NCBI GenBank assembly: GCA_017960565.1
Contig: JAGCYY010000011.1
Span: forward strand, 1 to 52,068
DNA length: 52,068 nt
Direction of reading: 5' to 3'
Origin: a bacterium
GTDB taxonomy: Bacteria > Bacillota_I > Bacilli_A > Izemoplasmatales > UBA1188
Shown piece by piece: positions 42,233-51,934 of this stretch (position 1 is the first letter of the stretch; every line of letters begins with the position of its first letter). The notes under the pieces are model-generated. The model did no database searches. It was not told the DNA's origin and was given only the letters and a program-made list of their open reading frames with translations. The translations under genes were made by a program, and so were the position numbers.

Positions 42233-42692
42233 ATTTTCCTGTCGATCCATAACCACCTTTTCTCTCGATTTTTATGTCATCGTCTTCGGTGATTCCATAT
42301 TTCAAAAATATGCCTTGTACTATTCTATCGTTTTTTGTCAAAGATAGAGTGTTTTCTGAATGATTAGTTACAAATAAAATAATATGTCCTTCGTTATCTG
42401 CGTTATAATAATCGCTATCGACTACCCCACACGTATTATCTAGTGTTAGTTTATATTTTCTTCCAAGGCTGCTTCTTGGGAAGAGAAAGAGAACATAATC
42501 TTCTCGCATTTTGCATCTAATATTTGTTTCTATTGCTACAGATTCATGTGGTTTAATGATTAGATCATAAGGAATATAAAAATCATATCCTGCGCTTCCT
42601 TGAGTCGCCCTTTTTGGAAGCATTATGTCATCATAATATTCTTTATTTTTATCATTCATCTTTATCTTTTCGAATTTCGCTATTCTTTCCAT
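42231..42692 (-). CDS. dut: dUTP diphosphatase
   Basis: Trimeric dUTPase of 153 residues, hydrolysing dUTP to dUMP to keep uracil out of DNA. All five motifs are present: GSAGYDFYIP, PRSSLGRK, GVVDSDYYN, the fourth in KNDRIVQGIF, and the C-terminal glycine-rich KGGYGSTGK. Good GGAGGG ribosome site. It overlaps the upstream small membrane protein gene by 41 bases in a different frame. Confidence 0.93.
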   Translation of the reverse strand: MERIAKFEKIKMNDKNKEYYDDIMLPKRATQGSAGYDFYIPYDLIIKPHESVAIETNIRCKMREDYVLFLFPRSSLGRKYKLTLDNTCGVVDSDYYNADNEGHIILFVTNHSENTLSLTKNDRIVQGIFLKYGITEDDDIKIERKGGYGSTGK

Positions 42693-42909
42693 TTGATTTC
42701 CCTCCTAATATTTTTATCATCAAATAAAACGAGACTATAAAGAGGATTAAAACTAAAGCAACTGAGCCAATAAATTCTAAAAGAAGCATTGTATCAAATT
42801 CTATGGCAGTAAAAAAGTTTTGCCCTGTGTAAACGGCTAAAATAGTGGAAAACATTATTCCTATTAGTATCACACCTATCAATATTTTTCTTACGAGATT
42901 TTTGTTCAT
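42652..42909 (-). CDS. Small membrane protein upstream of dut
   Basis: Protein of 85 residues with two hydrophobic helices (about 8-30 and 40-70) and a charged tail (GGKSNGKNSEIRKDKDE). ATG at 42909 has AGAGG at 9 bases; a TTG six codons earlier lies over that site. Translationally overlapping with dut. Not recognised; may be a membrane anchor or a passenger. Confidence 0.65.
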   Translation of the reverse strand: MNKNLVRKILIGVILIGIMFSTILAVYTGQNFFTAIEFDTMLLLEFIGSVALVLILFIVSFYLMIKILGGKSNGKNSEIRKDKDE

Positions 42910-42973
42910 ACTTCTTATCCTCTTCAATTAGTTCTATTTTAACATATTTTTATCTATAAAACTTATGTTTTAA

Positions 42974-42982
42974 TGTTATAAT
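42974..42982 (+). promoter_or_regulatory. Extended -10 promoter of rnj
   Basis: TGTTATAAT 18 bases before the rnj start codon. The -35 at 17 bp (CTATAA) is poor, as expected for an extended -10 promoter. Confidence 0.55.
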
Positions 42983-42999
42983 GATTTTAGGAGGCACAC

Positions 43000-44748
43000 A
43001 TGGAAATACGTAAGGATGTGAATCAACCTAGACCGACTGGTGATTTGAAAGTTTTTGCCCTTGGTGGTCTTTATGAAGTTGGCAAAAACATGTACATATT
43101 AGAATATAAAGAAGAGATACTTATCATCGACTCTGGAATTTTGTTTCCAGAAGATGATCTTTATGGCATTGACTATATTATTCCTGACTATTCATATCTA
43201 ATTCAAAACCAACACAAAATAAGAGGCCTCTTTATAACACATGGTCATGAAGATCATATAGGTGGCATACCTTATTTATTAAAACAGGTTAAGATTCCAA
43301 GAATTTTTGCGAATGGTTTTACTGCGTCTTTAATTAGAAAAAAATTAGAAGATTATCCAAATCTTAAAGCTCAAATATACGAATTCCACGAACTAGAAAG
43401 ACTAAAATTTACTAATTTTATTGTTTCTTTCTTTAGAGTTTCTCACTCTATTCCAGATGCTTTCGGAATGTGTATTACAACACCATATGGTGATGTGGTT
43501 ACTACAGGAGATTTTAAGATAGACTTAACTCCAACTGGAAAAGATGCTGATTATCAAAAGATATGTTCAATGGGACAAAAAGGAGTTCTTCTTCTTTTAA
43601 GTGACTCTACAAATGCTAAAGTTAAGGAAATATCTACATCAGAAAAATTTGTTGCTGATAATATTAAAGACTTGTTTAGAGAAATAAAAGGAAGAATTAT
43701 TGTTGCAACATTCGCATCTAATGTTTCTAGATTAAATCAATTGATAGAATCTTCAATTGAAAACAATAGAAAGATTTTAGTAACTGGTAGAAGTATGGAG
43801 AGTGTTGTTCAAATTGGTAGAGACATCGGTTATATTAAGGCAAAGGAAGAAAACTTTATTGATGAAAAAACCCTTGGTGATTATCCAAACAACGAGATCA
43901 CGATTCTTTCTACTGGTTCACAAGGAGAGCCTCTTGCAGCGCTATCTAGAATAGCACAAGGTCAACATAAATTAATTAAGATAGAAAAAGGCGATACAGT
44001 TATTTTTTCGAGTTCAGCAATACCTGGTAATGCACCAGAAATAGATAACGTAATAAACCTTCTTTCTAAACAAGGTGCAGAAGTTATTGTTCAATCATCG
44101 TTCAACGATGTACATGCATCAGGCCATGCTTCTTCTTTTGAAGAAAAATTAATAATTAAATTATTACGACCTAAATATTTTATGCCTGTTCATGGTGAAT
44201 ATTATATGCTTAAGACCCATGCGAAAAGTGCTATAGATTGTGGTATTGGCCCAAAGAATATATTTATATTAGAGAATGGCACAGTTCTTGTGATTAATGA
44301 AAATGGGGCTAAAGTGTTATCACAGAAGGTTCCTGCGAAAGCTATTCTTATTGATGGCATGGATATTGGCGGTATAAATACTGCAGTAATAAACGAAAGA
44401 AAAGTTCTTTCCCAAACAGGAATGCTTACAATCATTGTTTCATTAAATAATAATGGTAAGACACTTGTAAGACCGACAATTATCTCAAAAGGTTTCTTAT
44501 TCGCAAAAGACAACGAAGATGTATTCACAAATATTGAAATCTTTACAATAGAATATTTTAATAATTATCCTATTTCTATTAATGATAATCTTGAGGAAGC
44601 AAAAGAAAAATTTAAAGCAGATATAGGACTATATATTAGAGACATATGTAAACAAAATCCTTCAATATTTGTAATAATCAATCGGACTGATATAGAAAAA
44701 GCGGATCTAGTTCCTGGTAAAGCAAGTCCAACAATTGATGAAATATAA
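43000..44748 (+). CDS. rnj: Ribonuclease J
   Basis: Metallo-beta-lactamase-fold ribonuclease of 582 residues that degrades and matures mRNA and rRNA by endo- and 5'-3' exonucleolysis. Motif 2 THGHEDHIGG (about 78-87), FRVSHSIPDAFG, TTGDFKID, beta-CASP motifs (ATFASNVSRL, STGSQGEPLAAL) and the C-terminal HASGHASSFEE and MPVHGEYYMLKTHA. Optimal AGGAGG before ATG and a strong terminator after. Monocistronic. It may be J1 or J2; sequence alone does not decide. Confidence 0.93.
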   Translation: MEIRKDVNQPRPTGDLKVFALGGLYEVGKNMYILEYKEEILIIDSGILFPEDDLYGIDYIIPDYSYLIQNQHKIRGLFITHGHEDHIGGIPYLLKQVKIPRIFANGFTASLIRKKLEDYPNLKAQIYEFHELERLKFTNFIVSFFRVSHSIPDAFGMCITTPYGDVVTTGDFKIDLTPTGKDADYQKICSMGQKGVLLLLSDSTNAKVKEISTSEKFVADNIKDLFREIKGRIIVATFASNVSRLNQLIESSIENNRKILVTGRSMESVVQIGRDIGYIKAKEENFIDEKTLGDYPNNEITILSTGSQGEPLAALSRIAQGQHKLIKIEKGDTVIFSSSAIPGNAPEIDNVINLLSKQGAEVIVQSSFNDVHASGHASSFEEKLIIKLLRPKYFMPVHGEYYMLKTHAKSAIDCGIGPKNIFILENGTVLVINENGAKVLSQKVPAKAILIDGMDIGGINTAVINERKVLSQTGMLTIIVSLNNNGKTLVRPTIISKGFLFAKDNEDVFTNIEIFTIEYFNNYPISINDNLEEAKEKFKADIGLYIRDICKQNPSIFVIINRTDIEKADLVPGKASPTIDEI

Positions 44749-44770
44749 AAACAAACCACTCGGTTTGTTT
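44749..44770. terminator. Bidirectional terminator of rnj and the rimP operon
   Basis: Stem AAACAAACC/GGTTTGTTT with an ACTC loop right after the rnj stop, T runs on both sides. It serves rnj rightward and the long leftward operon. Confidence 0.8.
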
Positions 44771-44840
44771 TTATATTTTTTTTTCAAAGCTGAAGTGTGT
44801 GTATTTGCCAACTATCTATCTTTTTTGGAAAGAGCCTTTT

Positions 44841-45764
44841 TTATTGTTCTTCTATTTCTTCGAGTATTTCTTCTTCTTTAGATTTTAATTCTTTTAATTT
44901 TTCTTTAAGATCAATGTCATGATCTCCGTTTAACAGTTTTTTATAAGAATCAAAAATTTCTTTAGTTGCAGCTGCATCTGTAAGAGCGTGATGTGCTTGA
45001 GTTGCTTCAATATCATTAAAAACTTTTAATGCATTGAATAAGCCTATGTCTGATTTTAGTTCATAATGCTTTCTTATAAGAGACACAAGGTCAATATATT
45101 CTGCAGATATTTTTTTAAATTTGTGTAATTTATAAAAAGCTGATAAGACTTTTGTGTCGTTTCCACCCCAAACAAAAATCACAGGATTATAGATATTTAT
45201 TAATCTTAAATAATCATTGTAAAAATCTTCTGCACTTATTGCATCTTCTAGATCTTTATCATCGATTCTAAGAAATCTTTTGGTTCTTAGCGATACAGGA
45301 TTTAGTGTTTTTATATAGTTAGAATATTCGTTTACAATAACATCATCTTTGTCGCTTATTACAACGCCTATTTGTAATAACTCGGAAATAAAATCTGGCT
45401 GTTTTTCGCCATATTCAGGCATTGTAAATTCAAAATCTAAAAACATTTTATATTCGTAAGAATTAATTTCTTCTCTGTGAGTAAGGAGTTTTTCTTGCTT
45501 ATTAAAAACGGTGATAAGACCTTTTTTGGATTGATATTCTATTTTTTCAATGTCTGTAACAAGTTTTGCTTCAGCTCCTTTTAAGATTTTTATATCATCT
45601 GAATAGCTGAAGAAGATATATACAGACTTATATGTCATTGATTTATAAAAGATTTTATATAGATGTCTTGGAAAATAGAAGAAAGAAAGCTTGTTTTCAA
45701 GCTTGATAGATATCATTCTTTCTCTTGGATAATAATCATGGACAAGTCCATATGCGCTATTCAA
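44841..45764 (-). CDS. DnaQ-like 3'-5' exonuclease domain protein
   Basis: Protein of 307 residues. N-terminal 130 residues are an unrecognised region (ERMISIKLENKLSFFYFPRHLYKIF). From about 135 there is a DEDDh exonuclease: LDFEFTMPEYGEKQPDF (D-E), FVWGGNDTKVLSAFYK, and HHALTDAAATKEIF with the H and D, matching the exonuclease family of DNA polymerase III epsilon. The TTG start at 45764 uses GAGG nine bases upstream inside uvrC; the frame overlaps the uvrC stop by 8 bases. It is the last gene of the operon. Confidence 0.8.
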   Translation of the reverse strand: MNSAYGLVHDYYPRERMISIKLENKLSFFYFPRHLYKIFYKSMTYKSVYIFFSYSDDIKILKGAEAKLVTDIEKIEYQSKKGLITVFNKQEKLLTHREEINSYEYKMFLDFEFTMPEYGEKQPDFISELLQIGVVISDKDDVIVNEYSNYIKTLNPVSLRTKRFLRIDDKDLEDAISAEDFYNDYLRLINIYNPVIFVWGGNDTKVLSAFYKLHKFKKISAEYIDLVSLIRKHYELKSDIGLFNALKVFNDIEATQAHHALTDAAATKEIFDSYKKLLNGDHDIDLKEKLKELKSKEEEILEEIEEQ

Positions 45765-47520
45765 ATTCTATTTCCTCATTTAGTCTTTCTTTTATGCTTA
45801 TTATTGTTTTATCATTTATGCCAAGTTCTTTAAGTTCTTTATCGCTTGCTTCTTTAATTGCATCTATTGTTTTATATTTAGATAGAAGCTTTTCTTTTGT
45901 GGATTCACCAACACCTTTAATCTCATCAAGCACAGATGTAAATGCTGATTTTTCTTTGATTGTTCTATGGAATGTTATTGCGAATCTGTGAACTTCTTCT
46001 TGAACTTCAAATAAGAATTTAAATAAATTTGAGTGTTTATTTAATTCGTATTCATTATCTTTAAATATGAGGGTGTTGGTAGAATGGGTATCGTCTTTCT
46101 TCATTCCAGCAACGTTTATATTTAATCCTATTTCTTTTAAAGATTCAAGACAGGCTTTCACTTGCGTTTCACCGCCATCTATTAAAATTAGATCAGGTTT
46201 TGGTAGGTTTTCTTCTTTGATACGTTTATATCTTCTATATGTTACTTCTCTCATTGTTCCATAATCGTTTGGGCCAATTATAGATTTTATGTGATATTTT
46301 CGATATTCTTTTGGGGCTTTTCTTCCACCAATATACACAACACAACTTGATACAGGTGAATCTCCAAATAGATTAGAGTTATCAAATGATTCTATTCTGT
46401 TTGGAATTGGAATATTTAAAAGCGATGATAGTTCTATGAGAGCTAAACGTTTCTTATCTACTTGAATTTTGTTTTTGTTTTCAAGAGCGATTTCGCTGTT
46501 CTTTTTTGCCATCAATAATAGATTGTGTTTAGTACCTTTAAGAGGACTAACTGCTTCTGTGTTTTCTATTATATCTTTTATTAAAGAATTGTATTCTTTT
46601 TCTATAAAGATATATTTTGGTGGTTCTATTAATTCATAATTTTTGATTATAGAGTTGATGATTGCATCTTCTAAATCAAAATAATATGGAATTATATCGT
46701 TTTTGGATAATATAATCTTCCCACCTCTTAAATATATCAATGAGAGAGATAAAAGGGATTCATCATATGTTATTCCATATATATCTGCATCTAGTTTTTC
46801 TTTTAACACAACATCTTGTCTAATGAGTGTTTTGTTGATATCGTCTATTAGATCTCTTGTCTTTTTCGCGTTTTCAAAATCTAGAAAACTGCTGTACATA
46901 TTCATCTCTTCTTTTAATCTTGTGATAAGGGATAATTCGTTGCCATATAATAGGCCTTTTATTTCTTTATAGATTTTATCATATTCTTCTTTTTTTATTT
47001 CGTTAATGCATGGGGCCATGCATTCACCCATCTCATAATAGATACAGGTCTTTTTTGGAACTGTGTTGCATTTTCTTAACTTATATATCTGATTTAAGAG
47101 TTCCATAGTTTTTCTAGCTGCCACAACATTTGTATATGGTCCAAAATATCGATTGTTCTTTTTAGATAGATTTCTTGTGACAATTAGTTTTGGGTTTTTT
47201 TCATTAGTAAATTCTATATATGGATATGTCTTGTCATCTGTTAAATCGATATTATAAAAGGGGTTATATTCTTTTATTAAAGATATTTCTAAAAGAAAGG
47301 CTTCTCTTTCATTGCTTGTGACAATGTACCTTAAATCATCGATTTTAGATACAAGCGCTGAGGTTTTGTTGTTGTGGGCACCGACAAAATAAGAGCGAAC
47401 TCTGTTTTTTAAATTTTTCGCTTTTCCAACGTAAATTATTGTCCCATTTTCATCTAACATCTGATAAGAACCAGGTAGTTCTGGAAGGGTATCGAGCTTT
47501 TCTCTTATTTTCTCGTTCAT
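45757..47520 (-). CDS. uvrC: UvrABC excinuclease subunit C
   Basis: Nucleotide excision repair nuclease of 587 residues that makes both incisions. N-terminal GIY-YIG domain (GSYQMLDENGTIIYVGKAKNLKNRV), UVR domain (about 200-235: EMNMYSSFLDFENAKKTRDLIDDI), RNase-H-like second active site (ESFDNSNLFGDSPVSS, LILIDGGETQVK) and C-terminal helix-hairpin-helix (LDEIKGVGESTKEKLL and ELGINDKT). Full length. It follows rbfA without a gap, an arrangement that brings a repair gene into the translation operon. Confidence 0.95.
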   Translation of the reverse strand: MNEKIREKLDTLPELPGSYQMLDENGTIIYVGKAKNLKNRVRSYFVGAHNNKTSALVSKIDDLRYIVTSNEREAFLLEISLIKEYNPFYNIDLTDDKTYPYIEFTNEKNPKLIVTRNLSKKNNRYFGPYTNVVAARKTMELLNQIYKLRKCNTVPKKTCIYYEMGECMAPCINEIKKEEYDKIYKEIKGLLYGNELSLITRLKEEMNMYSSFLDFENAKKTRDLIDDINKTLIRQDVVLKEKLDADIYGITYDESLLSLSLIYLRGGKIILSKNDIIPYYFDLEDAIINSIIKNYELIEPPKYIFIEKEYNSLIKDIIENTEAVSPLKGTKHNLLLMAKKNSEIALENKNKIQVDKKRLALIELSSLLNIPIPNRIESFDNSNLFGDSPVSSCVVYIGGRKAPKEYRKYHIKSIIGPNDYGTMREVTYRRYKRIKEENLPKPDLILIDGGETQVKACLESLKEIGLNINVAGMKKDDTHSTNTLIFKDNEYELNKHSNLFKFLFEVQEEVHRFAITFHRTIKEKSAFTSVLDEIKGVGESTKEKLLSKYKTIDAIKEASDKELKELGINDKTIISIKERLNEEIEFE

Positions 47521-47880
47521 TTAGTTTTCGTCTTCTACAATTTCTTTTGCTTTAGCTTCTTTAAGTAACTCTTCTATTCTTGATCTATTTTGATATGAAT
47601 CATCATATTTAAAGATTAAATTAGGAACTTTTCGCATTTGAACTTTAGATGCTAAGCTTGATCTAATAAAACCTTTAGATGATTCTAAACCTTCTCTGGC
47701 ACGTTTTTTGTCTTTGTCACTTAAGACAGTATAGTATACAGTTAAATATTCTAAATCTGATGTAATACTACATTCAGTAACTGTGACTAGACCTATGTTG
47801 TTTTTAACTTCGAAATTTAAAATTTCAGATAAAGCTCTTTTGATTGAAGATTCAAGTCTTAATAGATAATTACTCTTCAT
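47521..47880 (-). CDS. rbfA: Ribosome-binding factor A
   Basis: Small KH-fold protein of 119 residues that helps 30S subunit maturation at the 16S rRNA 5' end. The sequence has the RbfA order: RLESSIKRALSEILNFEVKNNIGLVTVTECSITSDLEYLTVYYTVLS and RKVPNLIFKYDDSYQNRSRIEELL. The ATG at 47880 lies 11 bases inside the infB end, with GAGGAAG at suitable distance; earlier in-frame ATGs sit within infB. Abuts uvrC. Confidence 0.92.
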   Translation of the reverse strand: MKSNYLLRLESSIKRALSEILNFEVKNNIGLVTVTECSITSDLEYLTVYYTVLSDKDKKRAREGLESSKGFIRSSLASKVQMRKVPNLIFKYDDSYQNRSRIEELLKEAKAKEIVEDEN

Positions 47881-49732
47881 CTTTAACTTCCTCTGTGATA
47901 CTAAATTGCATAATATCACCTACTTTGATGTCGTTGAAGTTTTGAACCATGATACCACAGTCAAATCCTTGTTTAACTTCTTTAACATCATCTTTAAAAC
48001 GACGTAATGATGATAATTTGCCTGTGTAGATCACAATACCTTCTCTTATTACTTCAACGATACAATTTCTTCTTACGAAGCCATCTGTGACATATGATCC
48101 AGCAATAGTTCCAAGTTTTGTAACTTTGAATGTTTCTCTAACTTCTGCTTGACCACATACTTTATCTTCATAAACTGGGGCAAGCATGCCTTTCATAGCG
48201 GCTTCAATGTCTTCTAATAATTTATAGATAATATTATAAGATCTAATATCAACACCTTTTGATTTTGCAAAGTCTTTAACATTGGCGAGTGCAATAACAT
48301 TAAATGCAATAATTACAGCGCGACTTGCTTGAGCTAATAGAACATCTGTCTCAGTAACTGGACCTACTGATGCACGGATGACATTTAATTTTGCCCCATT
48401 TACATCAATTTTTTCTAAAGATCCTTTCATCGCTTCTGCAGAACCAGATGTATCTGTTTTAAGCATTAAGTTTAATTCAGGAACTTCGCCTTCTGCGCTT
48501 TGTTTAAATAATTGATCTAAAGATACAACATTTGTTTTGGCTTGTGATTCTTGTTTAGCACGCTGTGTTCTCGTTTCAGAGATAGATCTAGCTTGACGTT
48601 CATCTTTAAATACTAAGAACTGATCACCGGCTTGTGGTACTTCAGATAAACCTGTAATAGATACAGCATCGCTTGGAAAAGCTTGTCTTACTTGTTTGCC
48701 TAAGTCGTTTGTCATTGTACGAACTTTTCCCCATACATTTCCAACAACTACTACATCAGAAACGTGAAGAGTACCTGCTTTAACTAAAAGAGTTGCAGTA
48801 GGGCCTTTTGATTTATCTAGTTTTGATTCAATTACATATCCTGTTGCATCACGAGATGGATTTGCCTTATATTCTTCTACTTCAGCTACAAGTTGAATTG
48901 TGTCGAGAAGAAGTGGTACATTTGTACCTTTTAAAGCTGATATTCCAACAAAAGGAACTGTTCCACCCCATTCTTCTGGCAATAATCCTAGTTCAGACAA
49001 TTCTGTTTTGGCGCGATCTGGGTTTGCATTGTTTTTATCTATTTTGTTTATCGCAACTATGATAGGGCAATTAGATGCTTTAGCATGGTCAATTGCCTCT
49101 TTTGTTTGTGGCATTACGCCATCGTCTGCGGCAACAACCAAAACTACAATATCGGTGATTTTTGCACCACGTGCACGCATTTCAGTGAATGCAGCATGCC
49201 CTGGCGTATCAATAAATGTTATTTTCTTTCCGTTTCTTTCAACAGAATATGCACCGATTGCTTGGGTGATACCTCCGGCTTCAGATAAAACCACTCTTGA
49301 ATTTCTTATAGTATCAAGAAGTGTTGTTTTACCATGGTCTACGTGTCCCATAATTGTGACAACTGGCGGTCTTGAAACAAGGTCTTTTGGATCATCAATA
49401 TATTCAATCTTTTCAAAGTTAGTAAAGTCTTTTGATTCATCCACTTTAAACTCAATTTTTAATTCACCAGCTAGAAGTTCAGCTGTATCTCTGTCTAATG
49501 ATTGTGTTTGGTTAGCCATAATACCTAACATCATTAGAGATTTGATTATGTCAGCAGTGCTTCTTTTTGTAACTTCAGCAATATCACCAACAGTCATACC
49601 ATCTGCGTAGATTAAAGGAAGTTTTGGCAGAGGTTGAACTGGTTTTGGTTTGTTGTATGTGTTAAAGTTTTTGTTTCTTGGTTGATTATTCTTTTTTGAG
49701 TTTTGTTTATATTGAGGTTTATTGTTTTGCAT
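47870..49732 (-). CDS. infB: Translation initiation factor IF-2
   Basis: Translational GTPase of 620 residues bringing fMet-tRNA to the 30S subunit. A short Asn/Gln/Lys/Pro-rich N-terminus (1-40) precedes the IF2_N motif and the G domain with GHVDHGKTT (G1), DTPGHAAFT (G3) and NKID (G4). The second and third beta-barrels and the C-terminal fMet-tRNA-binding domain follow. The N-terminal extension is shorter than in Bacillus, as seen in Mollicutes and related lineages. AGGAGG before ATG. Confidence 0.96.
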   Translation of the reverse strand: MQNNKPQYKQNSKKNNQPRNKNFNTYNKPKPVQPLPKLPLIYADGMTVGDIAEVTKRSTADIIKSLMMLGIMANQTQSLDRDTAELLAGELKIEFKVDESKDFTNFEKIEYIDDPKDLVSRPPVVTIMGHVDHGKTTLLDTIRNSRVVLSEAGGITQAIGAYSVERNGKKITFIDTPGHAAFTEMRARGAKITDIVVLVVAADDGVMPQTKEAIDHAKASNCPIIVAINKIDKNNANPDRAKTELSELGLLPEEWGGTVPFVGISALKGTNVPLLLDTIQLVAEVEEYKANPSRDATGYVIESKLDKSKGPTATLLVKAGTLHVSDVVVVGNVWGKVRTMTNDLGKQVRQAFPSDAVSITGLSEVPQAGDQFLVFKDERQARSISETRTQRAKQESQAKTNVVSLDQLFKQSAEGEVPELNLMLKTDTSGSAEAMKGSLEKIDVNGAKLNVIRASVGPVTETDVLLAQASRAVIIAFNVIALANVKDFAKSKGVDIRSYNIIYKLLEDIEAAMKGMLAPVYEDKVCGQAEVRETFKVTKLGTIAGSYVTDGFVRRNCIVEVIREGIVIYTGKLSSLRRFKDDVKEVKQGFDCGIMVQNFNDIKVGDIMQFSITEEVKDEE

Positions 49733-49747
49733 AAAATGCCTCCTTTT

Positions 49748-50044
49748 TTATGCGCTTTTAGTAATAGAATCGCTAAATCCTTTGTCAGTTATTCCAATTA
49801 CCCTTATATTTGCCTTGCTTCCGATAGCGTGGCATAGTTCTTCTTTTGTAAATTCTAGAACATAAGGTATCTTATTAAAATCGCATAGTTTTTTTATTTG
49901 TTTCTCAGTTGAACTTGAATAGTCCTTATCAAAGAATACTAGAAAACAATTGTTTTTCTTGATGGCATCTATTGTTAAATCGGAACCAATAGATATCTTT
50001 TTAGCTTTATATGCTAGTCCTAATAGATTTAATTTTCTATTCAT
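49748..50044 (-). CDS. ylxQ: L7Ae-family ribosomal-protein-like protein YlxQ
   Basis: RNA-binding protein of 98 residues with the L7Ae/L30e/Gadd45 fold. NLLGLAYKAKKISIGSDLTIDAIKKNNCFLVFFDKDYS and the final CHAIGSKANIRVIGITDKGF match YlxQ. Overlaps the ylxR stop by 8 bases. Widely conserved in the nusA-infB operon of Firmicutes; its precise binding target is unknown. Confidence 0.9.
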   Translation of the reverse strand: MNRKLNLLGLAYKAKKISIGSDLTIDAIKKNNCFLVFFDKDYSSSTEKQIKKLCDFNKIPYVLEFTKEELCHAIGSKANIRVIGITDKGFSDSITKSA

Positions 50045-50297
50045 TTTTGATTAACTTTAAAAGGTTGTCATAGATAATATCGTCGACTGTGACTTCGAGA
50101 TGTTTTTCAAGAATTTTTGTTTTTTTAGCTTTTAAGATAACTTCTTCATCTTTTTTTAGATAAGCGCCTCTGCCGTTTGCCCTACCAGTTTCATCGATAA
50201 TGACACTGTTTTCTGGGGTTCTTACTATTCTAATTAAAGATTTTTTTTCGAGCCTTTCGCCTGTGACAACACATTTTCTTAATGGGATTTTTTTCAT
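50037..50297 (-). CDS. ylxR: YlxR family protein (DUF448)
   Basis: Conserved 86-residue protein of the nusA operon. Starts KKIPLRKCVVTGERLEKKSLIRIVRTPE and keeps the family block GRANGRGAYLKKDEEVILKAKK; the Lys/Arg-rich surface is expected to bind nucleic acid. Two bases follow the nusA stop. Studies in other Firmicutes implicate YlxR in global regulation and RNA binding. Confidence 0.92.
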   Translation of the reverse strand: MKKIPLRKCVVTGERLEKKSLIRIVRTPENSVIIDETGRANGRGAYLKKDEEVILKAKKTKILEKHLEVTVDDIIYDNLLKLIKNE

Positions 50298-50300
50298 ATT

Positions 50301-51377
50301 TTAGAAATCAATGTTTTCAGCTAGAGCTTGTGTTACGCTCTTAATATCAATCTTCCAACCAGAAGAGTGAACAGCAAGTCGAACGTTTTGTCCTTTTTTG
50401 CCGATTGCGAGTGAAAATTGATCATCTGGAACAACGGCTGTAGCTTGTTTTTCGGCTTCGTTGAATTGAACGCCTATTACTTCTGCAGGTTTTAATGCAT
50501 TAGTCACAAGTTCTCTTGGGTCATTACTCCATTCATAAATATCGATTTTTTCGCCATTTAGAATATCAATAACGTCTTTGATTCTCTTTCCTTTTTGGCC
50601 AAGACATGAACCGAGTGCATCTACATCTTCTGATGTTGATTTAACGCATACTTTTGATCTATCTCCGGAATCTCTTGAGATGCCAACGATTTCTACTGTA
50701 CCATCTTTAATTTCTGGGATATATTCTTCAAATAATCTTCTAATTAGGTTACTATCGCTTCTTGAAACATAGACACGAGGACCTTTAGGTGTCATTTCAA
50801 CTTTAGATAGATATACTTTAATTTTTTCACCAATTCTGCATTCATCTCTTGGGATTTCTACTTTAGATATTGTGCTTGTAGTATCAAAGCCTAGATCTAA
50901 AGTAATTTGTGTGTCAGAAATAGATGTGATAGTACCTGTGATCATTTCATCTTCTCTTTGGCTGAAATATTCATAACTCTTTTCTCTTTCTAAACGACGA
51001 ATTTCTTGGTTTAAAATTTGTTTAGTTGAGTTGATTGCGATTCTACCAAAATCTTTAGGATTTACACTTACTTTTACTTCGAAGTAGTCACCAAGTTTTG
51101 CGGTTCTTCTGATTGCTTTAGCTTCTTGTAAAGTCACTCTAGAAGGATCTTCTTCAGTATCTTGAGCTTTTTCTTCGGGTGTTATAACTGTATAATATTG
51201 ATAAATATAGATTTCACCTTTTTCTTCGTTGAACTTTACTCCAGCGTTAGGAATACCTTTTTCTTTTTTATAGGCATTGACAATGCCTTTTTCTACTGCT
51301 TCAAGAATTTGTGCTTTTTCTAGTCCTCTTTCTTCGCATAATTCTTCAAGAGCGTTGAAAAAATCATGATTAATCAT
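50301..51377 (-). CDS. nusA: Transcription termination/antitermination factor NusA
   Basis: RNA-polymerase-associated factor of 358 residues. N-terminal polymerase-binding domain (about 1-125: EERGLEKAQILEAVEKGIVNAYK), S1 domain (about 130-200, EDEMITGTITSISDTQITLDLG) and two KH domains (about 200-350, including DSGDRSKVCVKS..CLGQKGKRIKDV and AIGKKGQNVRLAVHSSGWKIDI). No C-terminal acidic repeats, as in other Firmicutes. RBS AGGAAC. 11 bases after rimP. Confidence 0.96.
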   Translation of the reverse strand: MINHDFFNALEELCEERGLEKAQILEAVEKGIVNAYKKEKGIPNAGVKFNEEKGEIYIYQYYTVITPEEKAQDTEEDPSRVTLQEAKAIRRTAKLGDYFEVKVSVNPKDFGRIAINSTKQILNQEIRRLEREKSYEYFSQREDEMITGTITSISDTQITLDLGFDTTSTISKVEIPRDECRIGEKIKVYLSKVEMTPKGPRVYVSRSDSNLIRRLFEEYIPEIKDGTVEIVGISRDSGDRSKVCVKSTSEDVDALGSCLGQKGKRIKDVIDILNGEKIDIYEWSNDPRELVTNALKPAEVIGVQFNEAEKQATAVVPDDQFSLAIGKKGQNVRLAVHSSGWKIDIKSVTQALAENIDF

Positions 51378-51388
51378 TTTTGTTCCTC

Positions 51389-51823
51389 CTAGAACTTAAC
51401 GACTATATGAATATTCATAATGTCGTTTACATTTATTTTTACTTTTTTGTTTTTTTGAGTTTTGATTGTGAGGGAATCGGATGTCGCTTCTATGAGTTCG
51501 CCTTTGTGAAGTTGGTCCATGGTTTTAATTTCTACACATTCGCCGATATAATAACTAGCATCATCAAATTCAAAATCTTTTTCAAGACCTCTTGATGATA
51601 TTTCAAGATTATATTCTTCTTCGATTGGGTCTTCTTTGTCTAAATATTCGTTGATTTTGTTTGTGATAAATTCAATATCTTCTATATCCACAAAACCTTT
51701 TTTGTCCACGATGATAGATAAAACATTTTTATCGTTTTCTTTTTTATAATCGATGCTGTAGAGAATTAAAGATGCATTATCTAAAATAGGGGTAATATCA
51801 TTTTTAATTTTTGTGATATTCAT
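51389..51823 (-). CDS. rimP: Ribosome maturation factor RimP
   Basis: 30S assembly factor of 144 residues. The N-terminal alpha-beta domain (about 1-75: NVLSIIVDKKGFVDIEDIEFITNKINEYLDKEDPIEEEYNLEISSRGLEKDFE) with the typical ISSPGLE-like turn (here SSRGLE) and a C-terminal SH3-like barrel. AAGGAGAG precedes the ATG. First gene of the rimP-nusA-ylxR-ylxQ-infB-rbfA-uvrC-exonuclease unit. Confidence 0.9.
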   Translation of the reverse strand: MNITKIKNDITPILDNASLILYSIDYKKENDKNVLSIIVDKKGFVDIEDIEFITNKINEYLDKEDPIEEEYNLEISSRGLEKDFEFDDASYYIGECVEIKTMDQLHKGELIEATSDSLTIKTQKNKKVKINVNDIMNIHIVVKF

Positions 51824-51847
51824 GCGGCTCTCTCCTTCAATAAAATT

Positions 51848-51903
51848 GAGCGGTTATTCACCACTCACAATAGGATTTTAACATAATTGATAAAATATTG
51901 CAA
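51848..51903 (-). promoter_or_regulatory. Promoter and leader hairpin of the rimP operon
   Basis: Minus strand -35 TTGCAA (51898-51903), 17-bp spacer, extended -10 TGTTAAAAT (core 51875-51880). The leader then forms a stem GAGTGGT/ACCGCTC (51848-51866) about 25 bases before the rimP start, a possible translation or stability element. Confidence 0.65.
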
Positions 51904-51934
51904 CGACAAGATTATTAGTAATAAATCTAATATG

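Noticed and set aside
48900-49610. Rightward 236-codon open frame within infB
   Set aside because: Antisense shadow of the conserved G domain of IF-2; composition follows the opposite strand's codons.
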